From assembly GCA_947044365.1 (NCBI GenBank), contig OX345650.1, positions 377,501 through 441,500 on the forward strand: a stretch of 64,000 nt of DNA, written 5' to 3'. This document shows, in pieces, positions 40,006-52,400 of the stretch. Position numbers and translations under genes: made by a program. The stretch is from Petrosia ficiformis (lineage: Eukaryota; Porifera; Demospongiae; Haplosclerida; Petrosiidae). Each line of letters opens with the position of its first letter. Positions within the stretch are counted from its first letter, which is position 1. The notes under the pieces were generated by a model, which saw nothing but the letters and a program-made list of their open reading frames with translations, had not been told where the DNA came from and made no database searches.

Positions 40006-43000
40006 ATGGCTGACTTTGAGCCACAGATAGAAATACTTCATAATAGGAACCATCATAGGAGTAATATTGGATCTATTAATCACTCAACCATTGTTATTGA
40101 AAAAACAGAGTTTGTAAATAAAGTCACTTTCTGGCATCAGTTTGTTGCTCTGGTGAGATGATTGTGTCTGTTTGTCTGTTTGTTTTAAAGGAGAATACTA
40201 ACTTTAAAATCTGTATTGACTTTGATAGGTAAAGATTTTGATTTTGTGACAAACATTAACGAGTCTCATCCCCATTCCTAGTTCAGCCCCAGTGATAGTT
40301 TGGGAATGAGTCTAATGACTATCTTCACTTTGTACTTTGTTGTATGTAGACCTGTTTATCTTCCTTTTGATAACAGGATAATATTACATTTTTATAGTTC
40401 CTCAAAGATCTATCATTACAGTTGAAGTCGGTTGCAACTAATCTATGTCAACTGCTAGTTCCCATTATATTTATATCATTTGCTGGGATCATACAACTTG
40501 TAATTAATCATTTATTACACAAGAATGGAGCTCTTGTACCTGGATCGGATTCCTTTGTGATACCAGTGGGTAAGTTTAGCACTCCTGATCTAGGAACCAA
40601 TCCTCATCAACCCCCCCCCCCCCCCCCCCAATCTAGGAACCAACCCCCAATCTAGGAATCAATCCTCAATCTAGGAATCAACCCCCAATCTAGGAACCAA
40701 TCTCCAATCTATAAACCAGTCCCCAATCCCCATTCTAGGAACCAACCTCCAATCTGGGAACCAACCTCTTTCACACTGTGGTGTTATTAACCCAAGCGCG
40801 TAGGCGGAGGGTTATAGTAATCGGTTTGTGTGTGTGTGTGTTCCCACTAATCTTTGCAACGGCTTACTTTTGAAGATTCTTGGTCGCTGCGAAGGAAAGA
40901 GCACACTAGGTCTACTGCAAGATCCAAGTGATTTGCAAGAAAACTCTTCGATGGAAAAGATACAGTCGTGCAAAGTCGAAAAATAGGTTTTTTTCACCCG
41001 TCGCCATTGTTACTCAGTCACGCCTATGTAACGTTATTATGGTTAATCCAAACGTAGGCGGATGAGGAACACCCATGACGCCCTGTTACATTGTTGATTG
41101 TTTATGCTGAGAAGCATACATTCATAGTAGCATCTTTTTAGCGAGGGTTCTGCACTTTAGTGCATTCATTTGTAATAATTACCACATTCACTTATATATA
41201 GTATGTCTATATATAAATCATGTGATTTTAGTTTAGTTTATTAAAATTAATGAGTTAATTAACTTCAAATTATTATACAAATATTATAGGATTTGTAATA
41301 CACATTTAATAAACTACAACACACCTATTGTGTGTAGTCATGTGATATTTATAAAATAGTTGTAGTCATGTGATATTTATAAATAGATGTAGTCATGTAG
41401 TCATGTGATATTTATAAATAGATGTAGGTCACTCGATACCATGTACAATGGACAATTTGACTTATCCAGAGAGTTGTTATGATCCTGTTTTCAACTTCCT
41501 GGTGGATTTTGATAATGATGCTTGGGCCTCTAAAAATATTGATTCAAAGCTAGGAGAAGAGTTTGAGCTTTTGGGTTTGATGAAAAGTATCGTTAAAATA
41601 CCAACTCAACAAGTCTTATTTGATCTGCCTTTTTATTATATTGGAAAGTACGTTTATCAATTCATCCATTCATCCCTTCATCATTCCATTCATTGTTTCA
41701 TCATTCCATTCATCCTTCCATCCATCTATCAATTCATCTATGAATTCATTTATCAATTTATCCATTCATTCGTTCATTCATCCTTTCATCCCTCCATCTA
41801 TTCATCCATCTATCTATTCATATATCTATCTATCCATCCATCCATTCATCTATTCATCTATCAATCCATCAGATTATTCATCCATCCATCCATCCATTCA
41901 TCTATCCATTCATTCATCCATCCATCCATCCATCCATTCATCTATCCATTCATTCATCCATCCATCCATCCATCCATTCATCTATCCATTCATTCATCAA
42001 TTCCCTAGACATCCATCTGTTGATCTACCACTTTCTACAAATACATCTAGAACTGGATTACAGGGTAATCTTATGTCATTTATAATTGTATAATTATAAT
42101 GATAATTGTATTTATATAGCATTACTACTTCCCACAAACTGGATTTACAATTTCTCACTGAATTTTACTATCAATCCAAATTATTATACTAACCGGTATT
42201 TTGATGAGAATATCGCAGTGAGTTGATGATCACATGATTGTCATGTGACTTATGTCTCATGTTTTAGTACGTTGGGAATAATCTTGAGATACCATTTTTC
42301 CTTCCCATAACTGGAAATGATACTTCAAGTCTTCAGAAACATCTACTCTCTGTGAGTATACAAAAATGTCCAAGATAAGTATACAAAAATATACTGAAGT
42401 TTACAAGAATGTACAAAAGTATACAAAATGATAATATTACTCATACTGTTACAGTCAAGTAATAGTATTATTAATAGTAATATGCAATATTAATATTGAG
42501 GTAATATAAGGTAATCGATCACATGTCTATACAAAGGTATACAAGAGTATACAGAAATATCCAATAATACACATGTACATTAAATAAGGATTGATTATTT
42601 CTTTATAGGTTGTTAAAGATTATAATAGATTAGCTCAGTCAACAACAGCTTCAGATGATCAGTATGACAGGTATAATATACTAGTCATATCCACACACAA
42701 TAATTAATTATTGTATCTAACTAGGATATATGAAGTAACTGCTCAGTCTCAAACCCAGTACAACGTAACACTGGAACGAGTCCAGAGAAGAGATTTCGAT
42801 AAGGTAAAATTTCAGTATTTGGACAGGTAGTAATATATCCTTCCATTGATCTATCTATCCTTCCATTGATCTATCCACCCTCCCATTGATCTATCTATCC
42901 TTCCATTGATCTATCTATCCTCCCATTGATCTATCTATCCTTCCATTGATCTATATCTTACTAAGAAGTTATTAATTAATTAGTTATTAAGTAGTTATTT

Positions 43001-45688
43001 AGTAGTTATTAAAGTAGCTACTAGCCATTAAGTATTTATTAAGAAGTTATTAAGTAGTTATTAAGTATTTATTAAGTAGTTATTAAGTAGTTATTAATTA
43101 ATTATTATGTAGTTATTAAGTAGTTATTAATTAAGTAGTTATTAATTAATTATTATATAGTTATTAAGTATTTATTAAGTAGTTAAGTAGTTATTAATTC
43201 GTTAAGTAGTTATTAAATAGTTATTAATTAATTATTATGTAGTTATTAAGTATTTATTATGTAGTTATTAAGTAGTTATTAAGTAGTTATTAATTAATTA
43301 TTATGTAGTTATTAAGTAGTTATTAAGTATTTATTAAGTAGTTATTAATTTATTAAGTAGTTATTAAGTAGTTATTAATTAATTATTATGTAGTTATTAA
43401 GTAGTTATTAAGTAGTTATTAATTGGTTATTATGTAGTTATAAAGTAGTTATTAAGTATTTATTAATTTATTAAGTAGTTATTATGCAGTTATTAAGTAG
43501 TTATTATGTAGTTATAAAGTAGTTATTAATTGGTTATTAACTTTCCATTCCAGATTAAACCTAATGGTGGTATATTTTTCAATCATTTTAATAATTCTGA
43601 ACACTCAATAAAACTGGATTACACAATAATTGCTAATGAGATTACAATGTATTCTTTAAAAGGATTAGATATTGACAACTTTCAGAATTCAAGCACTGAC
43701 ATGGAAATACAGCGAAGGTTTGTGACCTTTAACCTTTCTTACTTTCTATTTTAATTTTCTTAACCAAACAGGAGTAACATTATTAATATTGTACATAATG
43801 GTATTTTTAAGCACCTCAGAAATGGTAAGTTACCCTGAGAGGGAAGGAAGTACTATTCTCATATTTTTTCAATATCATATTTCAGAAACAGCTCAACCTG
43901 ATAACGTTACCATAGCAACCTACATCATGCCCCTCCATAGTGAAAAATCTGAACTGACTATTGATATTACAAACATACTAGGAAGTATTCTATATCCATT
44001 TTCGGTATCCTTTCTCTTCCCTGTAAGTATAACCACACCCACTTAAAATATTAATTAAGACACACAAGGTCATGTGACTAAAGAAATAAGACACAAGGTC
44101 ATGTGACTAAAGAAATAAGACACACAAGGTCATGTGATTAAAGAAGCAGTATTGGTTTGATCCCAGCTACCTGCACTCTCTAACGAGTAAACGGGACTTA
44201 GGTGGCATTAATCGATATTTCTGGCTAACCAATCAGATTCTCTAGATTCTATGACATCACAATAGTATAATATTATTAAATTTGAAAAGTCAATTTTGAT
44301 ATCGCAATAAATGTTTTAGTATATTTCATTACTGTACAATACAGTTCCCGTCTACAATGATCTTCATGACATCATTATCCATATGCTTTTAAATACTATT
44401 TTAAATTCATTTAAATTCATAGGATACTATTATAATTAATCAAGTGGGTAGCTCAGAGCAAGACTATATATATCCATTTCATTAGATATTCATAGCTGCT
44501 TTGGTGAAAGATAAAAGTGAACGTCACCTGATAATGATGGAACAGAATGGTCTTAGTCGTTCAACATACTGGGTTATAACATATATATTTGATTATATAC
44601 TATATTCTATTATTGCTCTTGTTATTGCTATACTCTCTTTAATATGGCAAGTGAGAATCTTTACACAAGTGAGTGTATGTTGGGACTATTGGTGAATAAA
44701 TGGATGGATGATGGATGGATTGATGTATATGCATACATGGATGGATGGATGTATTAATGTATGCATACATGGATGGATGGATGGATTGTGCATACATGGA
44801 TGGATGGATGGATTGTGCATACATGGATGGATGGATTAATGTATGCATACATGGATGGATGGATGGATTGTGCATACATGGATGGATGGATGGATTGTGC
44901 ATACATGGATGGATGGATGGATTGTGCATACATGGATGAATGGATGGATTGTGCATACATGGATGAATGGATGGATGGATGGATTGATGTATATGCATAC
45001 ATGGATGGATGGATGGATTGTGCATACATGGATGAATGGATGGATGGATGTATGCATACATGGATGAATGGATGGATGGATGTATATGCATACATGGATG
45101 GATACATGATGGATGGATGGATTGATGTATATGCATACATGGATGGATGGATGGATTGATGTATATGCATACATGGACGGATGGATGGATTGATGGATGG
45201 ATGAACAGAAGGATGGTTCACATATCATTTCTCATCTCTTCAGACTAATGCAGTAGTATTAATTATTCTATTTTTGTTATGGGGACACTCGCAAGTCGTT
45301 TTAGGATTCTTCTTTGCTAATTTCTTCAATGGACCTCGTACAGCAACCATTGTGGGATATATTTTAGTTATTGCTGGAGTCATGATATCTCTGATACTAG
45401 AACTACTGCAGGTAAGATATATAGCTATCCTATATCAATGATACATGTACCATACCAGAGATCATTATCATAATAACTTTGTCATTGTTAGGTTTTTCCT
45501 TTTGACAAGACCCCATTTCCTCTTTATATGATGTATCCACCATTCGCATTTTACAGGTATTATATGTACTTACACACACGCATACACACATCATATACAC
45601 ATACATACATACATACATACATACATACATACATACATACATACATACATACATAGTTACATACATACATACATACAGACATGTATTT

Positions 45689-45731
<43 letters not shown>

Positions 45732-48315
45732 ATATAATGATATTCATAGTCATGATAAAACCACACCCCTCTCTCGTAGGATATTATTCTACATGAATTC
45801 TGTTTGTGCTAATTATCAATGTTATACAATAGACATTCTATCTGCCAGTGATGGACTCAATTTAGTAACTACTGCGATATTATATCTAACTGGTTCTACC
45901 ATTCTGTTATTGTTAATGAGCATATACCTAAGCTATGTGTTACCAAGTGAATTTGGTGTGAGGAAGAGTCCATTCTTCCCTATTATAGGTAATTAATTAG
46001 GTACTGTACAGGTATCTTCATATAGTTGTATGTTTATATGACATTGTCTAATAAGATTATAGAGGATTGTGAAGTGATAATGGTGTCTGGTTGTCATAGC
46101 TCAGTGGTAAGAGCATGGGTCACTGAAGTCAGTGAACCTGGGTTCGATTCCCAGTGTCTACCAACACTTTTCATTTTCCTTTTTCAGTCTTATTAATTAG
46201 AATTTAGTGTTCAATGTAATTATGATTTGTATATTATATACAATTGTATGCGCATATAGTATATATGGCCAAGAGGGACAGAAATAAACCGTCTGTTATT
46301 CAGACCTACAGAAATAAGGTTCTTTTATCCATCTGTCATTCAAAGTCCATCAGCTTTTTGCAGTCATGTATGCATAGTTTTATGTATTCTACTTGGTTGC
46401 CTTTGCCCTCCAAGTTTCGGGGGTCTGGAGTTTTTCAATTGCAATTGTTGAGGGGCCTTAGCATAAAGATTTTTCTTGTTCTAAATATATAGTCACATGA
46501 TGATATATTCATATCTTATCTCAGCGATCTATAATGGATGTTTGTGGTTGCTAAGGAAGATTGGTCTGAAGAAAAAATCATCCAAAAATGAATTGACTTC
46601 TTTGAGAACGTATCAATCAAAAGTAATTATAATTTAATTAATTAGGTGCACACCCCTTTATTAATTATTAATTAATCTTCAGAATATTATTGTGGATATT
46701 AATGACGAAGAGGAAGTTGATCCGGATGTACAACAGGAAGAAGATATGATAAGACAAAGCTTCTCTCCCGAGTCTCCTATTGTAATGTATCAATTAAGAA
46801 AAGAGGTTAGTTAACTAAAAGTCACAATGCCTTACTAAAAGGGGTTTAGTTATCGTCATAGTTAATATAATATATCAGAGTTTTTGATAAGTTTTGAAGC
46901 TTTGGCCAAATTGGCTCAACAATGGTTAGTGTGTGCGCCATTGAGAATACATCTTGAGCCAATTAACAAAGAGTTAATGCTGTTAGTGACAATATAATCA
47001 TAATTAACTGTGCCACTGGCCCAAAGAGAGAACTGTGCAGTGCCAAATAGGAAGCTCTTTGGGCCAATGGTGCACCATATGAGCTTATCAAAAACACTGT
47101 AATATATTCATAATTTTCTCTTATTAGTATTCTGGATCAGGTGGCAAATCATCGCATGTAGCAGTGGAATCATTCTCATTGGCTATTAATCGTAATGAAT
47201 GTTTTGGTCTACTAGGACCAAATGGTATGTCTATTAGTAAGTATTAATATAATAATAATTGATATTATCTTTATATTTGAGGTGCTGGTAAAACTACATT
47301 AATATCAGTATTAACAGGTTTATATGAACCTACTGAAGGGAGAGCCAGGATTGCTGGATACGATTTATCAACTCAGGTAATTAAAAGCCATCTTTTCATA
47401 TATTAATCATTCATCTATCTATCCATTCCTTCTTTAGATATCAGAAATCCATCGTCACTTGGGGGTTTGTCCACAGTTTGATATTCAATATCCGGAATTA
47501 ACATGCGAAGAACATCTTCTGTTTTATGCTAGATTAAAAGGAGCAAAGATTGGAAAAGCGGGACGAATTGTAGAGAAGGCTCTTCGACAGGTACGTATCT
47601 ATGTATGTATATATCTATGTATATATGTATATATCTATGTATATATGTATTTATTATGTACATGTATGTATGTATTTATGTATGTATGTATGTATGTATG
47701 TATGTATGTATGTATATGTGTATATATGTATGTATGTATATGTGTATGCATGTATGTATGTACGTATGTATGTATGTATGTATGTATGTATGTATGTATG
47801 TATGTATGTATGTATGTATGTATGTATATGTGTATATATGTATGTATGTATATGTGTATGCATGTATGTGTATGCATGTATGTATGTATGTATGTATGTA
47901 TGTATGTATGTATGTATATATGTATATATATGTATGTATGTATATGTGTATGCATGTATGTGTATGCATGTATGTATGTATGTATGTATGTATGTATTTA
48001 TGTATCTACATGTATCTATGTATCTCAGGTCAATCTGTATGATGCAAGAAAACGAAAGTCTCGAGCTCTTTCTGGAGGAATGAGGAGACGTCTCTCTGTT
48101 GCTATGGCTTGTATTGGTTCTCCTGACATATTAATTCTTGATGAACCTACGACTGGACTAGATCCAGCATCTCGTCGTCAAGTATGGGAAGTGATTACAA
48201 AAGTTAAAGAAGGAAGAAGTGTAATTCTGACAACTCATGCTATGGAAGAAGCTGATCAGTTGTGTACTCGTATTGGTAGGATATCAGTCTATTTGTCTAT
48301 CTATCTATCTATCTA

Positions 48316-48368
<53 letters not shown>

Positions 48369-49191
48369 GTCTGTCTGTCTGTCTGTCCATCCATCTATGT
48401 ATATTTATTTTAAGGTATTATGAATTATGGACGTCTCTGCTGTCTTGGTTCACAAACGCGATTGAAAGCAAAATTTGGGACGGGTTATCAATTAAAGTTT
48501 CATTGTGCTCCTGGACAAGCTCCGGAAGTTGAGAGATTCATTCAACGAAACCTTAGAGTAGCAACTCACGTGGAAACATATGCTAGTAAGATAATATTAA
48601 TGTATATTAATATTCTGAAATGAATTCTACACAGTCTCATTCCCAGACTACCGGAGTCAATGGAGTCTGGGAACGAGACTAAGCCACTCCTATAACTAAT
48701 AATTCAGATTTCCATTTCTGTTATCTAGATTCCTGTACATACCATCTTGAGAAGGAAAATGTAATAGTTAGTGAATTATTTGAATTATTAGACTCAGTCC
48801 GAGACCAAATTGGGATTGTGGACTGGGGAATCAAAATGACAACATTGGAAGATGGTATGCTTAATGAATCTGTCTATCTATCTGTCTGCCGATCTGATCT
48901 GTCTATCTATCTGTCTGTCTATATCATCTATCTGTCTGTCTGTCTATCTATCTGTCTGTCTATATCATCTATTCGTCTGTCTGTCTGTCTATCTATCTGT
49001 CTGTCAATCTAATCTGGATGCCTGCTGTCTATCTATCTATCTATCCATTTATCTATCTATTTATCTATCTATCTATTCTAGTGTTCCTCAACATTGTTCA
49101 AAAACATTCAGGTATAAGAACAGAAATCGGTGGATCTACATGTCCCTCTTGGTCACCTTGTCAATGCTCATGTTTCTCTCTTCCTAAATAG
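40006..49191 (+). CDS. Half-size ABCA-type ABC transporter
   Basis: About 24 exons, roughly 1,040 residues, ATG 40006 ([15 protein letters not shown]) to TAG 49189-49191. E1 40006-40152, E2 40398-40569 and E3 41428-41647 are in frame. TM1 is in E2 ([18 protein letters not shown]). A large Asn-glycosylatable extracellular loop follows (exons to about 44020). TM2-TM6 lie near 44487-45987 ([71 protein letters not shown]). The NBD has Walker [14 protein letters not shown] at about 47210-47297, signature [12 protein letters not shown] near 48072, Walker [14 protein letters not shown] near 48132 and H-loop [10 protein letters not shown] near 48228. TTLED|VFLNIVQ is the ABCA C-terminal regulatory motif, split at the last intron. 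The tail adds a Cys-rich [12 protein letters not shown]. Only one TMD-NBD set is present, so it should work as a dimer; lipid is a likely substrate by family (inference). Confidence 0.88.
40261..40313. repeat. hairpin element of the AGTCTCRTTCCCAG family
   Basis: GAGTCTCATCCCCATTCC on the left is inverted as GGGAATGAGTCT on the right. It lies in ABCA intron 1. Confidence 0.55.
40595..41140. repeat. ABCA intron 2 repeats: CTAGGAACCAA array, C19 run, and an unclassified insertion
   Basis: At 40595-40770 a unit AATCTAGGAACCAACCCCC repeats about eight times and includes a run of 19 C at 40611-40629. From about 40790 to 41075, GCGCGTAGGCGGAGGGTTATAG and a short GT run begin a stretch ending near AACGTAGGCGGATGAGG. 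CGTAGGCGGA at both ends is a direct repeat. It looks like a mobile element but has no recognised class. Confidence 0.5.
41650..42005. repeat. (ATCC/ATTC)n microsatellite
   Basis: CATCCATC, TTCATCTA and CCATTCAT units fill the ABCA intron after exon 3. The apparent His/Ser/Ile/Pro reading frames here are not protein. Confidence 0.93.
42835..43545. repeat. two adjacent satellites: TCCATTGATCTATCTATCCT (20 bp) and AGTTATTA (about 9 bp)
   Basis: From 42835 to 42960 about six 20-bp units occur. From 42961 to 43545 some 60 units of GTAGTTATTAA with ATTTATTAA and TTAATTAATTATTAT variants follow. Both lie in one ABCA intron. Confidence 0.92.
44698..45195. repeat. GATG / 27-bp minisatellite CATACATGGATGGATGGATGGATTGTG
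   Basis: About 15 copies of a 24-33 bp unit in the intron between two ABCA membrane-segment exons. The repeats give long MDGW or HPSIH frames on both strands, which are artefacts. Confidence 0.95.
45570..45732. repeat. (CATA)n and (CA)n microsatellites
   Basis: About 20 CATA units, then about 14 CA units, in an ABCA intron. Confidence 0.95.
46090..46162 (+). tRNA. tRNA-like / tRNA-derived sequence (probably degenerate) in ABCA intron
   Basis: The A box TAGCTCAGTGGT and B box GGTTCGATTCC match the Pol III consensus exactly. D stem GCTC/GAGC and T stem CTGGG/CCCAG pair perfectly, and the distances equal those of a 73-nt tRNA. The acceptor stem GTTGTCA/TGTCTAC has two T-T mismatches. The anticodon arm TGGGT/GTCAG pairs poorly, position 33 is A instead of T, and CACTGAAGTCAGTG forms a competing hairpin there. 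I read it as a tRNA pseudogene or SINE head and assign no isotype. Confidence 0.55.
46876..47099. mobile_element. hAT-type MITE, 224 bp, with perfect 8-bp TSD
   Basis: Ends CAGAGTTTTTGATAAG and, reverse-complemented, CAGTGTTTTTGATAAG form 16-bp inverted repeats with one mismatch. The target duplication TAATATAT is at 46868-46875 and 47100-47107. The interior has inverted GGCCAAATTGGCTCAA-like and TTTGGGCCAATGG stretches. It lies in the ABCA intron just before the Walker A exons. Confidence 0.9.
47590..48027. repeat. (TGTA)n microsatellite, about 435 bp
   Basis: TGTATGTA with TATATGTG and TGCATG variants splits the ABCA NBD between EKALRQ and [18 protein letters not shown] reading frame stays open from the upstream exon through the whole array into the signature-motif exon, but splice signals at both edges (CAG|GTACG, CTCAG|GTC) support an intron. 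Confidence 0.9.
48285..48400. repeat. (TCTG/TCTA)n microsatellite
   Basis: Runs of CTATCTAT, then CTGTCTGT, in the ABCA intron after the H-loop exon. Confidence 0.93.
48633..48680. repeat. near-perfect 48-bp hairpin of the AGTCTCRTTCCCAG family
   Basis: Arms AGTCTCATTCCCAGACT and AGTCTGGGAACGAGACT pair with one mismatch around a 14-base loop. It lies in an ABCA intron. Confidence 0.85.
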
Positions 49192-49421
49192 AATGAATTC
49201 TGCTAATCATATGATATTTTTTAAATTTATAATAATGTAAAATTTATTCACTCTGTGTGTGTGTATACAGAACAGAATATATGAAATCATGTAATATTTA
49301 TAATAATAATAATTAATTTTTTATTAATTATTTTTGTAGGCGTGGCAATTAATGTGCATTAATTAGAACTATTTATTATCACTATGGTTACAATAATTAT
49401 TAGTACATAGTAATCAGAAAG
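49192..49421. other. ABCA 3' / CCDC66-like 5' intergenic
   Basis: 230 bp, AT-rich, with a short GT run near 49255. No poly(A) signal stands out. Nothing else is seen. Confidence 0.5.
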
Positions 49422-52400
49422 ATGATGATGCAGTATGAAAGAAGAGTGCCAGCAAAACAGCAGACAAAAGTAATAGGTTCACAAAGTCCTTACATCATGT
49501 ATAGTTTATTTTGTTGACTCTTAGAACTTCCTGACAATGAATAAAAATTCTGTACATGTAAGATCTAAACAAGAAGCAGCTAAGAGATTAGAGAAGAAAG
49601 AAGATAAAAAAAAGTAAATGAATATTGGTTTTGTTTTTCAGTAGTGTTAACATCCCTTTTTATATCCTCATGTCCATACAGAATGAGAGCTGGAATGAGA
49701 CCTTCTCAAACACATAAATCAAAATCATCTACTCCATTAGATAAAGAAAATGAAGAAATTGTAACTGTTAGTAAAAAATATTTAGAGAAACTACTTCAAA
49801 ATTCACTACTAAGAGAATGCACACAAGACTTACCATTATCAAATGATTCTAATATATCATCCAGTCAACCAATGGATTCTCATCCTAGTAACCATATTGT
49901 AACAGATCACAGCCACGTACCTGGATTAGAAGGACACAGACCGAATCATTCAGAAATTCATTCTGATAATCCTAATAAAGATTTCTATTCTGCTATTCCT
50001 TCATTACAAATGTCTCCACCATTTCAACACACTCAAGTTCAGACCGAGTTCTCTCCTAGAAGTATTGAGAATTATCATCGAGGGACGACAAATCGTCCGA
50101 TTCATCCAGCCATGAGGAGTCAAATAGTGTTTGGAGGAGATGAGAGATTGGAAGATGAGAAAAGAGAGAGAGAAGAGGCCAGGATAAGATGGAGAAATGA
50201 ATTATGTAAGTCTATAATCTATAGTATTAAAATATGTTATGTCTGTAATATCAAAAGCCATGCTCTAATCTTAATACATTTATAATACATGTTATATTCA
50301 GTGATATCACTTGGGTATTAGTGGAATTTAATTAGCCCCACTTGGTTTGCTGGTATGTGTACATGTATTATATGGTATTTGGTTAAATAATTAATTAGCC
50401 ACACCTTCCTCACTCGAACTAAAATTCCTACTGAGAAAACTGATAGTAATTATATTTAATATTATTTATTGCTAGCTAAACAAGTTGAGGAGAAGAATTC
50501 TACATTTCCATCTACTAATAAGCAAGCCCAGATACATGGAGGATCAGGAGGAGTAAGTATAATGAAACAGAGTCCAAGAGAGTGGATACCTCATGTGGTT
50601 GATCATACTAAAATAAGAGAAATGAATGAGAAGAGAATAAAAGAGCTAGAATATAGAGTATGTTAACTGTGTGTTAATACTGGTACTAAAGTCTGTTTAT
50701 ATTAATGATGACCTCAAGATTATGATGTGATGACTTTATATGTATTGTCATAAGGATAATACATGATTATACTGTAACTCAATAATGAAGCAATGGATTG
50801 AAATTTTACATACACAAAAAAGAACGGGAAGGATAATTATATGGAAATGGTGCAGGCAAAAAGATTGTTGGTCATTGTAAACTAAGGTTATGCTCATTTT
50901 TCTGAGGACAAGGTGAACATGCATGACCTTTGCTTATTACTCATTGTCCTCCTGTATGAAATAGCTGACTAGTGAGCATTTAAAGTACCAACGCTGTTTG
51001 TACTCTTTTAGTATCCATGGTAACATGTTACTAGTATATATTTATAATCCATATAGGAGTTTTTGCTGACTCAGATAGAAGATAAACGAAAGAAAAAAGA
51101 AGAGGAAAAGATGATACAAGATAAATTAGACAGATTTGAGGAGATCAGACTTGCTAAAGAAAGAGAAAGAGTGATGAGAGATTTTGAAATAGAAAAAGAA
51201 AAGCAGAGAAAAAAGGAGGTGAAATCATCTTCTCTATTTAAATACCATAATTATATTCATTCGAGTCTATTTTTATTATTTGAGTCTATTTTTCAGATTG
51301 ATGCAGCTCAGAAAATATCTTTGATGGAGCAACGGATCAAAGAGGCGGAAAGAAACTCTCTGTATGCTAAAAGGCAAATAAAGAGATCACCACATCCTAT
51401 GATATCTAATGAAATAATTAATCATGACGAAGAGGAAAACCCTATTAATTACATTAATGAAGAGTCTAATATATATTATCAAGAAGATGAAACTCATTCG
51501 GGAGCTGTTGTTAAATTCAGTGATGTTATTCGTAGTCCTTCGCTCCATACTATTCCTCCTATACAATCATCACAAAATTTGCAGGAAAAATCCAGTAAAA
51601 ATTATAAAAATCGTCATAGAAAATCTGCTCAGATGATAGGTAGTCAAACAAATCAATGTTCAACTTCTTCTGAAGAACCTACAAATGTGTTGTGTCGTCG
51701 AAACAAGCCTCGGAGTGATCCTGTAGCTACAAGACATACCAGACCTTCTGCGTCAAAGGAAAGTCGTATACAACGTAAAAATATTCTACGTAAGCAACTT
51801 CAAAAGAATGTACGAGGTAAGTCAGACAGTGAATCTGAAGGTAAAGAGGAGGATAACCCAGCTCTAAGACGTGCTGGACAAACCACTGTGATTCCAGTCC
51901 CTAACAGTGTTGTGAGGTCAAAGGTCAAACAACCAAACAAGGGGTATAGTAATGGATTGAGGATGCAGTATAGGCCATCTTCAAATGAAAGTCAGGATGA
52001 TCATGTGACTCATCATGTGACTAATAATAGTCATTCTCTACCAAGAGCATTGAACAGACAGAAAGTAGGTGATGTCGGTATGACTCCATTGTATCCTCTG
52101 CCTTCCTCTTCTCCTCCTGTACCAGCTGTAGCTCGACGTCTTGCACAAGGTAGACCTGTTCACTATAATGATCAAGTTAATGATATTCATAGCCTGGATA
52201 CCGGTGGAATGACTGGAATTTCTAGTGGTATTATCAATGGAAATACTTCACCCACTATACCAACCCTAAGAAGATTAACAGATGGTAACCATAGCAACGA
52301 GATTTCTCCTAAAGCAGTTGTACAATCACAATCAGTTCACAAATTTTATCACCAAGATAAACTACCAGAAATAATTCAAAGTCCGCCATCACAAATCTCA

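Noticed and set aside
44150..44470. A second tRNA-like unit (GGTTTGATCCCAGC near 44155 and GGGTAGCTCAGAGC near 44446)
   Set aside because: B-box-like and A-box-like strings are in the wrong order and about 290 bp apart, so they do not form one unit.
44639..45228. HPSIHPC / MDGWMDG open frames at 44.7 kb, and similar at 41.6 and 60.5 kb
   Set aside because: Translation of GATG/ATCC repeats. No conservation pattern, and they lie between verified ABCA and IARS1 exons.
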